Assembly: GCA_019915015.1 (NCBI GenBank)
Contig: JAHBBC010000008.1
Location: forward strand, 62,001-126,000
Direction: 5' to 3'
DNA length: 64,000 nucleotides
Origin: Auriscalpium vulgare
Lineage: Eukaryota > Basidiomycota > Agaricomycetes > Russulales > Auriscalpiaceae
The notes under the pieces were generated by a model. It was not told where the DNA came from and ran no database searches. It saw nothing but the letters and a program-made list of their open reading frames with translations. Within the stretch, counting starts at the first letter, position 1, and each line of letters opens with the position of its first letter. Below, piece after piece: positions 22,150-34,110 of this stretch. The position numbers were made by a program, and so were the translations under genes.

Positions 22150-22980
22150 ACTACGCACACTCCCCAACCGACAGGCGCAGTGGCGCGTTCCCGTGCGCGG
22201 GGCCGAGCGGCGCACCTTTCGCGGTCGGCGAACCGAGCCCTGCGGCAAGCTGCTCCATAGTGCCGAGCACGACAAGCGCGTGGTCCGCCGCGGTGTGCAC
22301 GTAGCGCGCGCCAACAAGCGCAAGCACGAGCGCGCGCAGGTGGTTCGCCTGCGCCTGCATCGCAAGGCCCAGCGCGCACTTCAGGTGCTGCCTGCGCACG
22401 CGTGCGGTCAGCGCTGTGTTGCGGAGGGGAGGCGGTGCGATGCGTACTTGGACTTGAGGATCTCGGGCGCGAGGCACGCCGCGAGCACCGCGCCCACGGC
22501 CTCGAGCGTGCCGGTCATGCCCGTGCACACCGCCGCTGCATCGCGCGCGAGCGCCTCCACATCCGCCCACTCGCGCAGATTGCTGCCGCACAGCCCGATG
22601 CGCAGCGCCGCCTCACCCGCGGTGTGCGGGTCCTCTGCCCGAGCGCATGGGCGAGGTGCACATAGTGCAGCGTGTATGCGCGATCAGCTGCGCGAGTGTC
22701 TGGGGGCTGGATCAGTGAGAGCGTGCGGAGACAAGAGGACAGAGCGCGCCTCTTCGGCCTTGTCAATTTGCTGCACATGATGTGTACCTGGTGGGCACTG
22801 GGTCAGCACAGGACGGATGTCATAGCAGGTGTACTCACACCTGCAAGCTTACAGAGCAAGTCAGCCTTCATCCTGTCCAGGCGGCCCTCGACTTCCCCGA
22901 GGTCTCCGATGCTGGACCATTTCGACAATGCACAAATCGCGTAAGCAAAAGCAACCTGTTAAGAGTACAGTAGAAATCGG
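22150..22980 (-). pseudogene. Mau2/Scc4-like cohesin-loading factor, C-terminal part, decayed
   Basis: In an intact gene the product would be the TPR-type partner that with Scc2 loads cohesin on chromatin. Reading the minus strand, separate stretches resemble the C-terminal half of this family: SKWSSIGDLGEVEGRLDRM, then DRAYTLHYVHLAHALG, then LREWADVEALARDAAAV with LAACLAPEILKSK. After an apparent intron (GTACGC...GTGCGCAG) comes HLKCALGLAMQ...NHLRALVLALVGARY...LGTMEQLAAGLG. These pieces lie in different frames: after ...LAHALG (about 22640) a one-base shift is needed to continue. There is no N-terminal half, and the tail ends early. It lies directly downstream of, and in the same orientation as, the broken carrier gene. 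The family call rests on remembered pattern, not a search. Confidence 0.55.
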
Positions 22981-23041
22981 AGCTCACAGCTGAGACCCGG
23001 TGCGTCGCCATTGCCAGTCCCTCGAGGACAAACACCAGAGG

Positions 23042-24233
23042 CTACTCGCTGTACGTGTCGCTCTCGGACACTTCCTTGACGCGCTCGATGACCTTGCTCA
23101 CGCGCTCCTACACCGCGAAGACAACCGCCTGGCCGGGCGCGACGCGCAGCACCCGCGGCATGATGCCCTTGTAGAACGAGCTGACGCCCTCCTGCCGCCA
23201 CATCTCGGACGCGATGGACATGATGCGCTAGAGGGCGGTGGTGTCGGAGCCGAAGGATGCTTTTTGGAGGCCTGAGAGTTAAGAGGAGGGTTAGCGGTGG
23301 GTAAGAAGAAAGAAGGCGACCTTAGATAGGGGACGTACAGGTTTTGATAGTGTCAATAGGTGCGTTGGAAAACGGGCCCATGGCACCGGATATGAGGCCA
23401 ATAATCATGTGTTGGTAGGAGGGCAGGTCGGGGACGTCAGGTTGCCATCATTCTGCGAGCTGTTTGAGCTCCTGGTACGCCGTAAAGTTCATGCCTGCAC
23501 TCCGCGTTGACACCGTCTCCACAGACACAACACATACACGCACCTTGGTTCGCCGCCTGGCGCAGCTCGGTGAGGGTGACGCCGCGATACAGCGTGCCGA
23601 AGCCCGAGTCCTCGCGGACGATGGTGTAGACGGTGTCACGGCCTGCGTTGCGGTAGCGCGGCGTCTCGAGCGGGTCCGCGAGCGAGTGCATCTGCGCCTG
23701 GAGGCGGATCTTGACGACCTCCATGGGCGTGACGACGACGACGGCCTCCGTGGTGCCCGCGCCGAGCCCGGCGAGGAAGACACCGCCGACGCTGGTCTTG
23801 CCTGTCTCCGCGTCTGCGAGCCAGCCCTTGTAGGTCGTAGGTCTCGAAGGACGCAAAGCGCGTCGCCATCTTGGGCACGATGCTGGAGAGCACGGCACCG
23901 AGGCCTTTGTAGAGCGCGAGCGGGGTCTCGCGCTTCACGATCATCGGGCCCGTCGCGATGAAGCCGCGCGCTCTCGTCTGCGGGGGCCAGGTCAGCGTGC
24001 GTCCGTGCGTGACGAGGAGTGGGTATACGCACCCCGGGTGTCCGCCCTGAGCGCAACAGCTGCATGCGGACTTTGATGGTGTCGAGCGGTTGTCATGATA
24101 GCTGTGGACTCGTCAGTACGCGTTGAGCCAGGTGAGAAAGGACACGCACTGCCTCCATCGCACCGGCCAGCCCACCCGCAGCTATATGCGTGCCAAAGCC
24201 CACTGGCGGCCGATCTGAACTCGAGGGGGGCAT
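23042..24233 (-). pseudogene. Mitochondrial succinate/fumarate carrier (SFC1-like), decayed
   Basis: Mitochondrial carrier family; the intact homologue exchanges cytosolic succinate for mitochondrial fumarate in the inner membrane. From ATG 24233 the order is: N-terminus with GFGTHIAAGGLAGAMEA; first carrier signature PLDTIKVRMQ; IVKRETPLALYKGLGAVLS; second signature TPMEVVKIRLQAQ with LYRGVTLTELRQAANQ; NFTAYQELK; third signature NAPIDTIKT; and MPRVLRVAPGQAVVFAV. Introns with GT..AG are still readable. Lesions: a tandem 7-bp duplication (GACCTAC twice, about 23837-23850) that shifts the frame after FASFETY, and in-frame stops before PLDTIK, after QLAE, after DTTAL and after VVFAV. The several stops are substitutions, which makes sequencing error an unlikely sole cause. 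Confidence 0.8.
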
Positions 24234-24915
24234 GTCGTTAGGCTAGTAGAGGCTAGTAGCAAGCAGGAATTGAAGAAACAACTGCGCAGCAAAGATGTCA
24301 ATGAAAACGGAACAAAGGCGTCGGCGCGATGACGACGGACCCGTGCAGCCTAGTCATTGCCGACGCAGAACCGCATGGGCAAATGATGCAGAACCCACGC
24401 ACGGGAGCGATACAAGGGGCAGACAAGGGTGATCAGCACGGCTTGTCTGCGACGCGGATTTCTGTGGCCGGACTTGTGTGCGCAGGCATATTCTGAGCGA
24501 AGGTGTGGCGAGGGGTGAGTGGGTGAGGACGTCGCCATGACAATGCCGGCGACGTGAACGCGACACAGTTGCGGGTTTGCTGGTTTAAGGTGGCCGAGGC
24601 CAGCACGAGGGGATGTCATGGGGAGAGTGTCGGCACAGAGTTTGAGATGCTGGCGGTGGTGGTGGGGACGGCAGATAGACTAAATTACATAAGGGGTGTC
24701 GGTGGTGGTGTGGGCTCCGAAAGGCAACAGCAATCAACCCGGGGATCAAACCGGCACCCGGCGACCATGACCGAATAGATGCAGGCACAACCCCGAAAAA
24801 CCCCCTAGTAAACGATTCAACTTCGTAAACTCAGGGAATCGTAACATTAACTACATAATGATATTCACAAACCATTAGAAATGGAATCGTACCTGCCGTG
24901 CTTAGCACCGGCCCA
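24234..24915. other. Spacer without recognisable gene
   Basis: Upstream side of the broken carrier gene and downstream side of the next gene. Nothing supported. Confidence 0.4.
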
Positions 24916-25694
24916 CTACCAGCAAGTCTCGCGGTACACGGCCTCGAAACGAGCCAGAAGGCGCGCACCCAGGCCGCCGAGGTTGCGACCGTACTGCGTA
25001 GGGGGCGAAATGGGCCAAGCGGTCGACTCGCGTGCGACGTAGTCGGGAAGGAAAGCGGTCCCACCACGCGAGTGGCGAATGGAGAGCGCAGAACATTCCA
25101 AGGCCTCTCGGAGGACGTACGCGACCCACGTCTGATTGCCCAAGGGCCGGTCGTCGGGGATGGCGGCATGGAAAATGGCAAGCTCGCGCAAGTACGACGC
25201 AACCGAGCACCCGCGTTTGCGAAACACGACCCAAAAGTTCTCCTCGACCAGCGTCGCGGTCAATCGGACCTTGGGGGCGTCAAGCAGGTTGACCCGATCA
25301 ACAACAGAGGTCCATGGGTGCAGCTCGGTCGTGGGGAGCGGGGCGGGACGAAGAAAGCGCCCCGCCCACGAACGGAAGCGGTCCTCGATCTCGGGCACGA
25401 GGACGATGGCGTTCTCAAGGATTGGCATGAGGATGCGCTCGGCGAGGGGGATGATCAGCCTGGGGTCGGAGTCGGTGATGGATTCCTATAACCGATGGGA
25501 GCGGACGATTAGAGTGACAACGGTGCGGGAAAAGGAGGGAATCGTACAATGACAGCCAACACCTCTTGCGCCCAACGCTCGCGCGACTCGATCGCCTCGG
25601 TGGCGGCCGCGAGCGGGAAGTCCGCGCTGGGGGCCCGACCCAGGTGGTACAACAAGAGAGTACCGCAACGGTACGTGTGGGGAGACCAGGTCAT
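24916..25694 (-). CDS. Hypothetical protein, two exons
   Basis: Not recognised. Exon 1 runs 25694-25563 from an ATG (MTWSPHTYRCGTLLLYHLGR), ending WAQE. A 77-bp intron (GTGTTGG...TATAG) leads to exon 2, 25485-24916, giving about 233 residues in frame with no lesion. The product looks soluble and mixed helical, with the stretches SITDSDPRLIIPLAERILMP and VPEIEDRFRSWAGRFL. No signal peptide, membrane segment or cofactor motif is evident. Consistent codon use and an intron that preserves the frame argue for a real gene, in contrast to its broken neighbours. An alternative start upstream in the same frame is possible. Confidence 0.5.
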
Positions 25695-26709
25695 GGTGGT
25701 GTGTGGGGGTTTTGTAGGGAGTTTGGTGGGATCGGACGGGCGGTGCGACGCTACCTGACGACTCATCGAGACGACGCGAGGGAGCCTTTATCAGGAGGAG
25801 CCATCCGGGGATTTGCCGACTGAGGACAGTCGGTAGCTCAGTTGGGGGGAGGATGATGGGACCCGCCGAGCTACAGGCACCGAAACGGGCCAATCGCACC
25901 GCTACAGACGGACACACACCCCCGAGACCCCTGTAGGGCGTCGAGGCACCAACACGACCACTATGCGCCACTCCCGAGGCCAGGCGACACCGCTGCGAGA
26001 GAGAGGCAGTGTAGGGGAGGCGTACCGTGGAAAGGCGAGACTTAGCAGGGCGCGGGTGCACGGACCGTGGGAGAGCTGACGAAGCAGCGGTATATAGATG
26101 CGATTCGAGCTCTTGTATAGACACTTTTGGACCTCGGGGCCTACACCCGAGACTACACCTTTCATTTCCACAACGTAGCGATCTCTGCTAGACGCGACCG
26201 AAACCGACTTGGCCGGCAAGATGACTTAGGCAACGGGACGGGACCGGCCATGGGGTCGCACTCCCGCCGCGACACTACGGGCCACGCTGCCCAGACCCAA
26301 CCGCAGACTGGAGTGATACAGTGTGGTAGGGCATTCGTGACTGACGTTTATATTATAGGATAGTGGCCACGGACGGTACGGATGAAGACGGTCGGATCGG
26401 ACGGTCGGTGCTACACGGCGACGCGCACGGAACTCACGACGGCGGCCGCGAACGGACGAAGACCGCTACCGCCAGGAGAGGGCGCGTCGTACAACGGTCG
26501 GGTAGTGCGGGGCAGATAGGTTAAGAGGAGAGGCCAGGACCCGTGGGGGTCCTGGGTGGTTTTGTTCGGGTCACGGTCGCGATCTTGGTTCCTTCCTCCA
26601 ATCCACCACCTCTTGGGCCAGCGGTTGACTGCTCGCTCCCTCCATTTCTATCGACGTTCCCCGGGCCTTCCCCAGGGTTCATCTCATCACCGGCCTCCTC
26701 TCAAACTAC
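25695..26709. other. Spacer; contains a perfect 22-bp palindrome
   Basis: No supported gene. At 26534-26555 the sequence CCAGGACCC-GTGG-GGGTCCTGG is a perfect hairpin. A tRNA-like word TAGCTCAGTTGG near 25832 has no B box, so no tRNA is called. Confidence 0.4.
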
Positions 26710-28044
26710 GTGATCGAAACTGCGCATAGCCAACCACATTCCCCACAGCCATTCAACCCTTTCTCATCCCAACTTTTCCAATCCCCGCGGCCGGAAGCAC
26801 AGCAGCAACAGCCGTTTGCGCGCCTCGCAAGCGTCAACGTGTCGGTTCTGCGGGAGCCAACGCTGAGCCCACCAACGCAGACGCAGCCCGGAGCGCCGGT
26901 AGGGCGCACCGAGCTGCCAACGCCGCCATCATCGAGCTCCAGCCAGCAGTCCGCGACGAGCCTGCTCCCGTGGGGCCCACCGCCCGCGCCGCCCGTGCCG
27001 CCGCCCGTGCAGCACACGCGCTCGCAGCCCGCGTTTTCGCAGCACCAGCCCCCACGTCAGGCCCTGCGGCCAGCACGCCGTTCATCTCGCAACAGCCACA
27101 ATTACTGCACCACCACCAGCAGCAACAGCCGCAGTACGTGCAGCATCCCGTGCATCAGGGCCCATCGTGCTGCCGCCGCCATCCGCGTTCCAGCCGCACG
27201 CGCTCTCGCCGACGCACCACCCGCAGATGTCGCCCCTGCACCACCCGCAGATGTCCTCGCTGCACCACCCGCTCCTCCCCTCCCCCATACACGCGCTGCA
27301 ATATTTTGCGCACCCGCCGCCGCTGCACTCGCCCCACGGACACCCAGTGGGCATGGCGACGCCGCACGAGCTGCCGCCGATCACGCCCAGCATGCCGTCC
27401 TTCCAGTTTGTGCCCGCTGCGGGCATGCCGTTCTCGCCGGGCTCCGCAATGTCGCCCGGCGCGTTCTGGGGACGTCCCGGCGCCGGCGCGAACCCCTTCA
27501 TCAATCCCGCGGTCGGCGCGCCCGTGCACAACAACGGCGGCGGGGGCGGCGGGGGAGACTACTTCATGGGCATGAGTTGATCCAGGGTAATTCCCGCTCC
27601 TCCCGGGGAGCGTGAGTGTGCAGGGAAAGGGCGGCAGCGGGCTTGCGCACGAGATTCTCAAGGGTGCGGAGGAGCACAGCGCAAAGACAAACGGGATCGC
27701 AGCCAACAACGGGGCGCGGAGGCACAGGCACAGCCGTAGCACGAGTCGCGCGCGCCGCGCCGACGTCGACGACAATCGCAAGCTCGCGGGCATGAGCGGG
27801 CTGCTGGAGCGCATGGGCGGGTTTGAGGTGGCAGCGACGCCCGGAGCTCGAGGTGGATGTCTTCTGGAAGGACAAGGGGAAGGACAAGGAGCGCAAGAAG
27901 CGGCACTTGGTGGAACACGTGCCAATGCACCGCTCGGGGTCGGACCCGGTGCAGCATGCCGCGCACAATGAGCAGGTGACACGGCCCGTGAGCAGCAGGG
28001 GCGGGGGCGGAGCGCCGGCGGAGGTGGGCGCGTGTGTATTGTAG
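26710..28044 (+). pseudogene. Gln/Pro/His-rich low-complexity protein, frameshifted
   Basis: Family not recognised. A Met at 26710 opens a stretch rich in Gln, Pro and Ser (SPRPEAQQQQPFARL...). Sense coding then moves to a second frame near 27060 (STPFISQQPQLLHHHQQQQ) and to a third near 27165 (LPPPSAFQPHALSPTHHPQM ... GGGGDYFMGM). After an apparent splice it continues with GGSGLAHEILKGAEEHSAKT and a basic Arg-rich region. Near 27845 one extra G shifts it again into ELEVDVFWKDKGKDKERKK, ending at 28044. The pieces read as one disordered regulatory-type protein carrying at least three indels. Homopolymer sequencing errors are the alternative explanation. Confidence 0.5.
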
Positions 28045-28604
28045 GTGGATAAGTACTGTATTGCTAGTCGTCTCGGTTTCGTGCATTGCTGCATCTCTCC
28101 CTCTCTATCCTCGTGCCCTCTGTTCAACATTCTCGTCCACTACATTCTGCATTCTGATCATACCTCAGCATGTCTCGGCCATATTTCTGCAGTTCCTCCT
28201 GCCACTTCATTTCTGTTTACATAGTTGACTTGTGTGTTGTGTTGGTCCTACTGTTGGTCTACCCATCCTATAATCTAACATCACGTGTGTTGTTGAGGGA
28301 ACTTGTGTGCTGGGATGGTTATCTATTGAGGCCCAGCTGCATGAATTAGAATAATTTAGATAATTCACAGGATGAAGCTCTTACTCAGCCTCATGATGAC
28401 TGCTCACCTAGAAAATGTATGCACTTACCTGCTACAAAATTTACTCAGACTTACCTATTATGAAAGCTGGCCTCCAGTCAGATATGACAAGTTTATCCCG
28501 CTGTGTATTACAAGAACCCCCACATCTTTACATTCTGTTATGTGGCTTATATCAGATTAATATCTTCCATCCCATCAGAACTACCACAATCAATATCCTT
28601 TCTA
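28045..28604. other. Spacer without gene
   Basis: AT-rich DNA between the frameshifted gene and the 3' end of the NLR gene. Nothing supported. Confidence 0.4.
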
Positions 28605-31600
28605 CTATTTCATGCATTTAGTCCAGTCTGGACCATGTGCAAAATCACTAAGGTCAACCTCGGTATGAGCACCAATAATGTGATTTGTGCTTGGTGTGTA
28701 CAAATTTCGATTGTGAGGGGGAAGCCACATCACAAGAGCAGGAGGAGAACATGCAGAATCAACAATCCAGCCATCAGAAGTTATAGTAAGCTGGATATCA
28801 CTCCCATTATGTAGGGCATTTAAATTGTGGGGGTTGCTCAGAGAATGATTCAGATGTGGAGAGAGTTTCACCAAATGAGAATGAGACAGCTGGTTAGTAT
28901 GTGGCATGTTTGGTTGTACTTCCCAGATGTGCATGTTTTGGTCATGAGACCCAGAGGCAATGTGGGTTCTATCCGTGGAATATGCCACAGAGGAGACCCA
29001 ACTTGTGTGCCCCTCAAGGGGTGTGCCCACGAGCTGGCCTGTCTGTGCATCCCAGATGCGGATGGTCTGGTCACCAGAGCCAGAGGCAATGTGTCTTCCA
29101 TCTGGGGAGTATGCCACAACCCAGACCGCATTTGTGTGCCCCTCAAGAGGTGTGCCCACTGGCTGGCCTGTCTGTGCATCCCAGATGCGGATGGTCTGGT
29201 CACCAGAGCCAGAGGCAATGTGTCTTCCATCTGGGGAGTATGCCACAGAGGAGACCCAACTTGTGTGCCCCTCAAGGGGTGTGCCAACGAGCTGGCCTGT
29301 CTGTGCATCCCAGATGCGGATGGTCTGGTCACCAGAGCCAGAGGCAATGTGTCTTCCATCTGGGGAGTATGCCACAGAGGAGACCCATCTTGTGTGCCCC
29401 TCAAGAGGTGTGCCCACTTGCTGGCCTGTCTGTGCATCCCAGATGCGGATGGTCCGGTCAGCAGAGCCAGAGGCAATGTGTCTTCCATCTGGGGAGTATG
29501 CCGCAACCCAGACCCCATTTGTGTGCCCCTCAAGAGGTGTGCCCACTGGCTGGCCTGTCTGTGCATCCCAGATGCGGATGGTCCGGTCAGCAGAGCCAGA
29601 GGCAATGTGTCTTCCATCTGGGGAGTATGCCGCAACCCAGACCCCATTTGTGTGCCCCTCAAGAGGTGTGCCCACTGGCTGGCCTGTCTGTGCATCCCAG
29701 ATGCGGATGGTCCGGTCAGCAGAGCCAGAGGCAATGTGTCTTCCATCTGGGGAGTATGCCGCAACCCAGACCACATTTGTGTGCCCCTCAAGAGGTGTGC
29801 CCACTTGCTGGCCTGTCTGTGCATCCCAGATGCGGATGGTCCGGTCAGCAGAGCCAGAGGCAATGTGTCTTCCATCTGGGGAGTATGCCGCAACCCAGAC
29901 CCCATTTGTGTGCCCCTCAAGAGGTGTGCCCACTGGCTGGCCTGTCTGTGCATCCCAGATGCGGATGGTCCGGTCAGCAGAGCCAGAGGCAATGTGTCTT
30001 CCATCTGGGGAGTATGCCACAGAGGAGACCCAACTTGTGTGCCCCTCAAGAGGTGTGCCCACTGGCTGGCCTGTCTGTGCATCCCAGATGCGGATGGTCT
30101 GGTCACCAGAGCCAGAGGCAATGTGTCTTCCATCTGGGGAGTATGCCAAAGAGGAGACCCAACTTGTGTGCCCCTCAAGAGGTGTGCCCACTGGCTGGCC
30201 TGTCTGTGCATCCCAGATGCGGATGGTCTGGTCACCAGAGCCAGAGGCAATGTGTCTTCCATCTGGGGAGTATGCCGCAACCCAGACCGCATTTGTGTGC
30301 CCCTCAAGAGGTGTGCCCACTGGCTGGCCTGTCTGTGCATCCCAGATGCGGATGGTCTGGTCACCAGAGCCAGAGGCAATGTGTCTTCCATCTGGGGAGT
30401 ATGCCACAGAGGAGACCCAACTTGTGTGCCCCTCAAGAGGTGTGCCCACTGGCTGGCCTGTCTGTGCATCCCAGATGCGGATGGTCTGGTCACCGGAGCC
30501 AGAGGCAATGTGTCTTCCATCTGGGGAGTATGCCACAACCCAGACCGCATTTGTGTGCCCCTCAAGAGGTGTGCCCACTGGCTGGCCTGTCTGTGCATCC
30601 CAGATGCGGATGGTCTGGTCACCAGAGCCAGAGGCAATGTGTCTTCCATCTGGGGAGTATGCCACAGAGGAGACCCAACTTGCGTGCCCCTCAAGAGGTG
30701 TCCCAACGAGCTGGCCTGTCTGTGCATCCCAGATGCGGATGGTCTGGTCAACAGAGCCAGAGGCAATGTGTTTTCCATCTAGGGAATATGCTACAGCTCG
30801 AACACGACCCTTATGAGCCTGTATAGATGTGATTGTTCTAGGCCAATGAGGTATATGCCCTAAATGTACAACAGGCACACTTTCCAGAAGCTTTATATGC
30901 TCTTGATACACAATAGATGTTGTTGGAGCACTTGGAATGCCTGATAGGTACAATTGAGGCACTGATCTCACAATGGGAGGTGCAAACATTTGCACAAATT
31001 TCACAGCATCGAAGATATATGAAATCAATCCATTTTCCTAGAGCAGAGCATTAGTTTTGTTATTCACAATAGGATTCAACCCGTTACTAACCTGACAGTA
31101 ACCAGCAGCCGCATACAATGATCCTACAGCAGTATTTATAATCTCTAACAGACTAAGAGCCTCAAGCCAAAAGAGCAGTTTTCTTTCAAGTAGCAGTTGT
31201 ATAAGACGCTCAAGTTGTGCATCAAATAATATTGCCTCCAAATGCATTGCCCAGTATTGTACTGCATATTTTGACCAGGGGTCAAAGTATGCTGCAATTT
31301 CCTCATTCAAGTCTGGAACATCACTGTTCGCATAATAAGAAGATGGAATCTGGCACATATTGAATCTAAGCTTCTTATTGAGAGTATTAAGTGCACCTTG
31401 CACAAATAGTTGGTGATGCTGTGACAAATCTTCCACATAGAATTTCCCACTCTTTGTCTTAGTAGTCACAAAGTCTCGGAAAGATGAATGAATAAAGCGG
31501 ATTGTCTCTGATGGATCACTAACCCCTGTAAGCAGAGCACCCAATTTTCCCAGAGCCCATCCAATGTCTTCAGTCAGGGTCAAATCTAGGCCTGGAATCA

Positions 31601-34110
31601 TTGTATACATTCTTATCAGAGAATTGGCTGATAGTGGCTGGAAAGCAGCAAGTATTTGTCCTAGAAGTGCTCTTAGAGTCTTTAGCCTCTCATTTGCTCC
31701 ATCAGCCTCCGGCTCTACAATGAATTGGGACAATACAACATCATATAACTCATCTAAAACTCCTTTGTCATGATGTGATTCTTGAGAGCTATTTGAAGTG
31801 AGCTGCTTATATCTCCTCAGCATCTCACGATTTAAGGATCTCCCTCCCATTTGACCTTTAATGACAGAGCAGGCAAGGTAAGCCCACTGAAATAGTCCTT
31901 CCGATTTCTTCACCAAAGTCCTATAATGTTGGTCTTGAAATGTAGAAAGTGGCATTCCTAACTCGTCTGTGAGCTGAGAGGAGACAAATTGTAGGATATC
32001 TTTGTCAGTCGACTCCTTTGCAACATCTCCCATTTTGAGATGGTGCACATTGGGATTTGGAACAAGAGTTTTCAAAACATCCTCCTCTGGCCTAGACGTT
32101 AGAAGAATACGGAAATTTGATGGCAGCTTTGAAAGTGTAATCAATAATCTCAATAACTCAATGCGATAGCCTAAAATTCCACTTTCATCCAGTGCATCAA
32201 TAACAATCACAATAGGTCCTACAAAGGTGAGATCCTGCATAGGTGAAATGATGAAATTTTGCACTTGATCATTCAGATCTTGCACTGATTGCAGTGATGC
32301 ATTGTTGCCAATGGAGTTTACAAGTGAATGTTTGAAATTGCGGTCAAATTGAGCAAGATCTTTTGCCAGAGTAGTGAACAGTAATTTTGACAGGACTTTG
32401 CCTTTGTCAAAACAGAAAGATGACCCCAAGCGTTTCAACTGATGATAGTGCTCTGCAATGGAGTGTGCCACAGATGACTTTCCACTTCCAGAAAGACCAG
32501 TCAAGAGACATAATTTTGGGCCATTATCTTTTGGATTGTCAATCCAATCTTTGATATCATCAAGCAGTTTTTCACGTGTCCCTGCCAGGCATTGCTTTCC
32601 TGTCTGATGTCGCACACCTTGAGCATAAGGCATGGTAGAGAGTTCAAATTTCTCCACTAGTCTTTCTGTGAGAAAAGAGTTCAAGTAATAGCAGAAAGCT
32701 TACCAAGATTTTCAACTTGGCCTACATTTGCAAAGATTCTTTGAACAACCAGTTGAGTGTGGATAGCTGTTTGCAGTTGAAAGGCATCCTTGAGTTCCCT
32801 GAACTGATCCTGATACCTTGAGATGATACTGTCAATCTGAGACACTATATTCTTGACGGTTCGTTTCCCTGTAAATAGAATTAGCAAGCTTTCAAAATTG
32901 AAGCAAAACACTGGGATTTACAGAAGATTTTGTTCCTGTAATAGTCAACAATGAAATAGCCACATTCCAAGGTTTGCTTGGCTAGGGCACTGCAAACATT
33001 TTTTTGTCCTTCACTCCCCTGAAAAGCACCAGCTTGGTTTATGAGATCATAAACATTGATCATATCTTGTCCAAGCTTTTCAACTTTGCTGTCTCGTTCT
33101 TGTTGAGTGACCATTATCTGCATAGTTGTATAAATTTTGTTCCCTGACTGAGAAACAATGAACAACATGCATACCTTTCTCCCAGCATCCAATATTTTCC
33201 AAGCTGCTGACAAGTATGGGTGAACCTAAAGTGCCACTCAGCACTGTAAACTATCAAAGATAAGACAGCAAATATACCTCAGACACTTTGTCCATCAAAT
33301 CTGCAAACAGTTTGAGCTTTTGCAGAAGTGGTCCCCATACATCAACTGCAGATGCTGCATGCTCATGTACAGCCACAGCTGCATTTCCAACTGATGTGAT
33401 TGCATCTGGGGCACTGCCTATAGGATTTGCTATCACATTAGCCACCTCACTTTGAACCCGCTCTTGCTCTTGCTGCTGAGTTATGTGAGTGGCAGTCACA
33501 TAGAGCTGGCATAGCTGGCCTGCACTTTTCTTAGGATATGTGATTGTGAGGGAGCAGGGGTCTAGAAACAAGGGCATATTTGTATGGCCATCCTGATAAA
33601 ATACAAGGCAGAATAGAGAACTTACCGGTCCTGACTTGTAGCAAATCTGAAAGAGGGATAGAAATTCTGGCGACAGGCTTTGACCGAAATTTTGGGATCC
33701 CACGGGCGGCCCAGATCTGCATCTCTACTGCGGATGCATCGGAGAATTCACTGACAGGCATCATCAAATGATGCCTTTCGAGAATTGAGGAGTAAGAAAC
33801 GTACAAGACGAGAGGGATAGGTTCATTCCATATAACTTCATCCTTGCCCTTAGATACACCAGTGTCTTTCACAGTACCGTCGACTCGGAAGGAGACGTAG
33901 AAGCCCTTGAGGTGACTGATCTTGGGCAGTTCTGTGCACCTTTCGACTTGAGGAGAGTGCCTCAGCGACAGAAGAGGCGTTGAAGATGACGTGCATGTAC
34001 GCACCTGTGAGCTCGAGCCTATCCTTCAGAACGGGTGCAGCCTCAGGAGAAAGAGCATTCCTGTGTCGACAAACCGTCAGCGGCGGTAGCTACCGTAGCA
34101 CGGCGCTCAT
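28605..34110 (-). CDS. NLR-like receptor: C2-like N-terminus, NACHT, WD40 repeats
   Basis: STAND-type intracellular receptor; fungal relatives act in non-self recognition and programmed cell death. A 17-nt first exon (34110-34094, ATGAGCGCC...) plausibly opens the gene. It is followed by a C2-like segment (LPKISHLKGFYVSFRVDG...VIWNE...VARISIPLSDLL), a helical linker spread over several small exons, and the NACHT domain. Walker A is GLSGSGKSS (about 32500-32470); Walker B is IVIVIDALDE followed by ILLTSRPEED. The last exon starts at 31037 and encodes fourteen nearly identical 43-residue WD40 repeats plus one diverged repeat, then a short tail ending at 28605. All introns found keep the frame, and I saw no lesion. 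The estimated product is about 1650 residues. The N-terminal exon choice is the least certain part. Confidence 0.85.
28900..30800 (-). repeat. WD40-coding tandem repeat, 129-bp unit x about 15
   Basis: The unit is exactly 129 bp (43 codons). The conserved core is GRHIASGS.D.TIRIWDAQ and VGTPLEGH. Differences cluster at a few codons: QPVG/QLVG/QQVG, SGDQ/SADR, and the stretch after EGH (TSWVSSV, TNAVWVV, TNGVWVA, TNVVWVA, TRWVSSV). Because the unit is a multiple of three and free of stops, long meaningless frames also stay open on the opposite strand. Confidence 0.95.

Noticed and set aside
25825..25900. tRNA suggested by TAGCTCAGTTGG
   Set aside because: No B box follows and no cloverleaf forms; only a GTAGCTC/GAGCTAC inverted repeat is present.
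26534..26555. Palindrome as a terminator
   Set aside because: Hairpin plus T-run terminators belong to bacteria; this is fungal DNA and no T-run or gene end is adjacent. Kept only as a palindrome.
28827..30826. Very long open frames (over 600 codons) on the plus strand and in a second minus frame across the WD40 region
   Set aside because: The 129-bp repeat is a multiple of three and lacks stops in those frames, so they stay open by construction. Only the minus-strand frame encoding WD40 repeats joins to NACHT exons.
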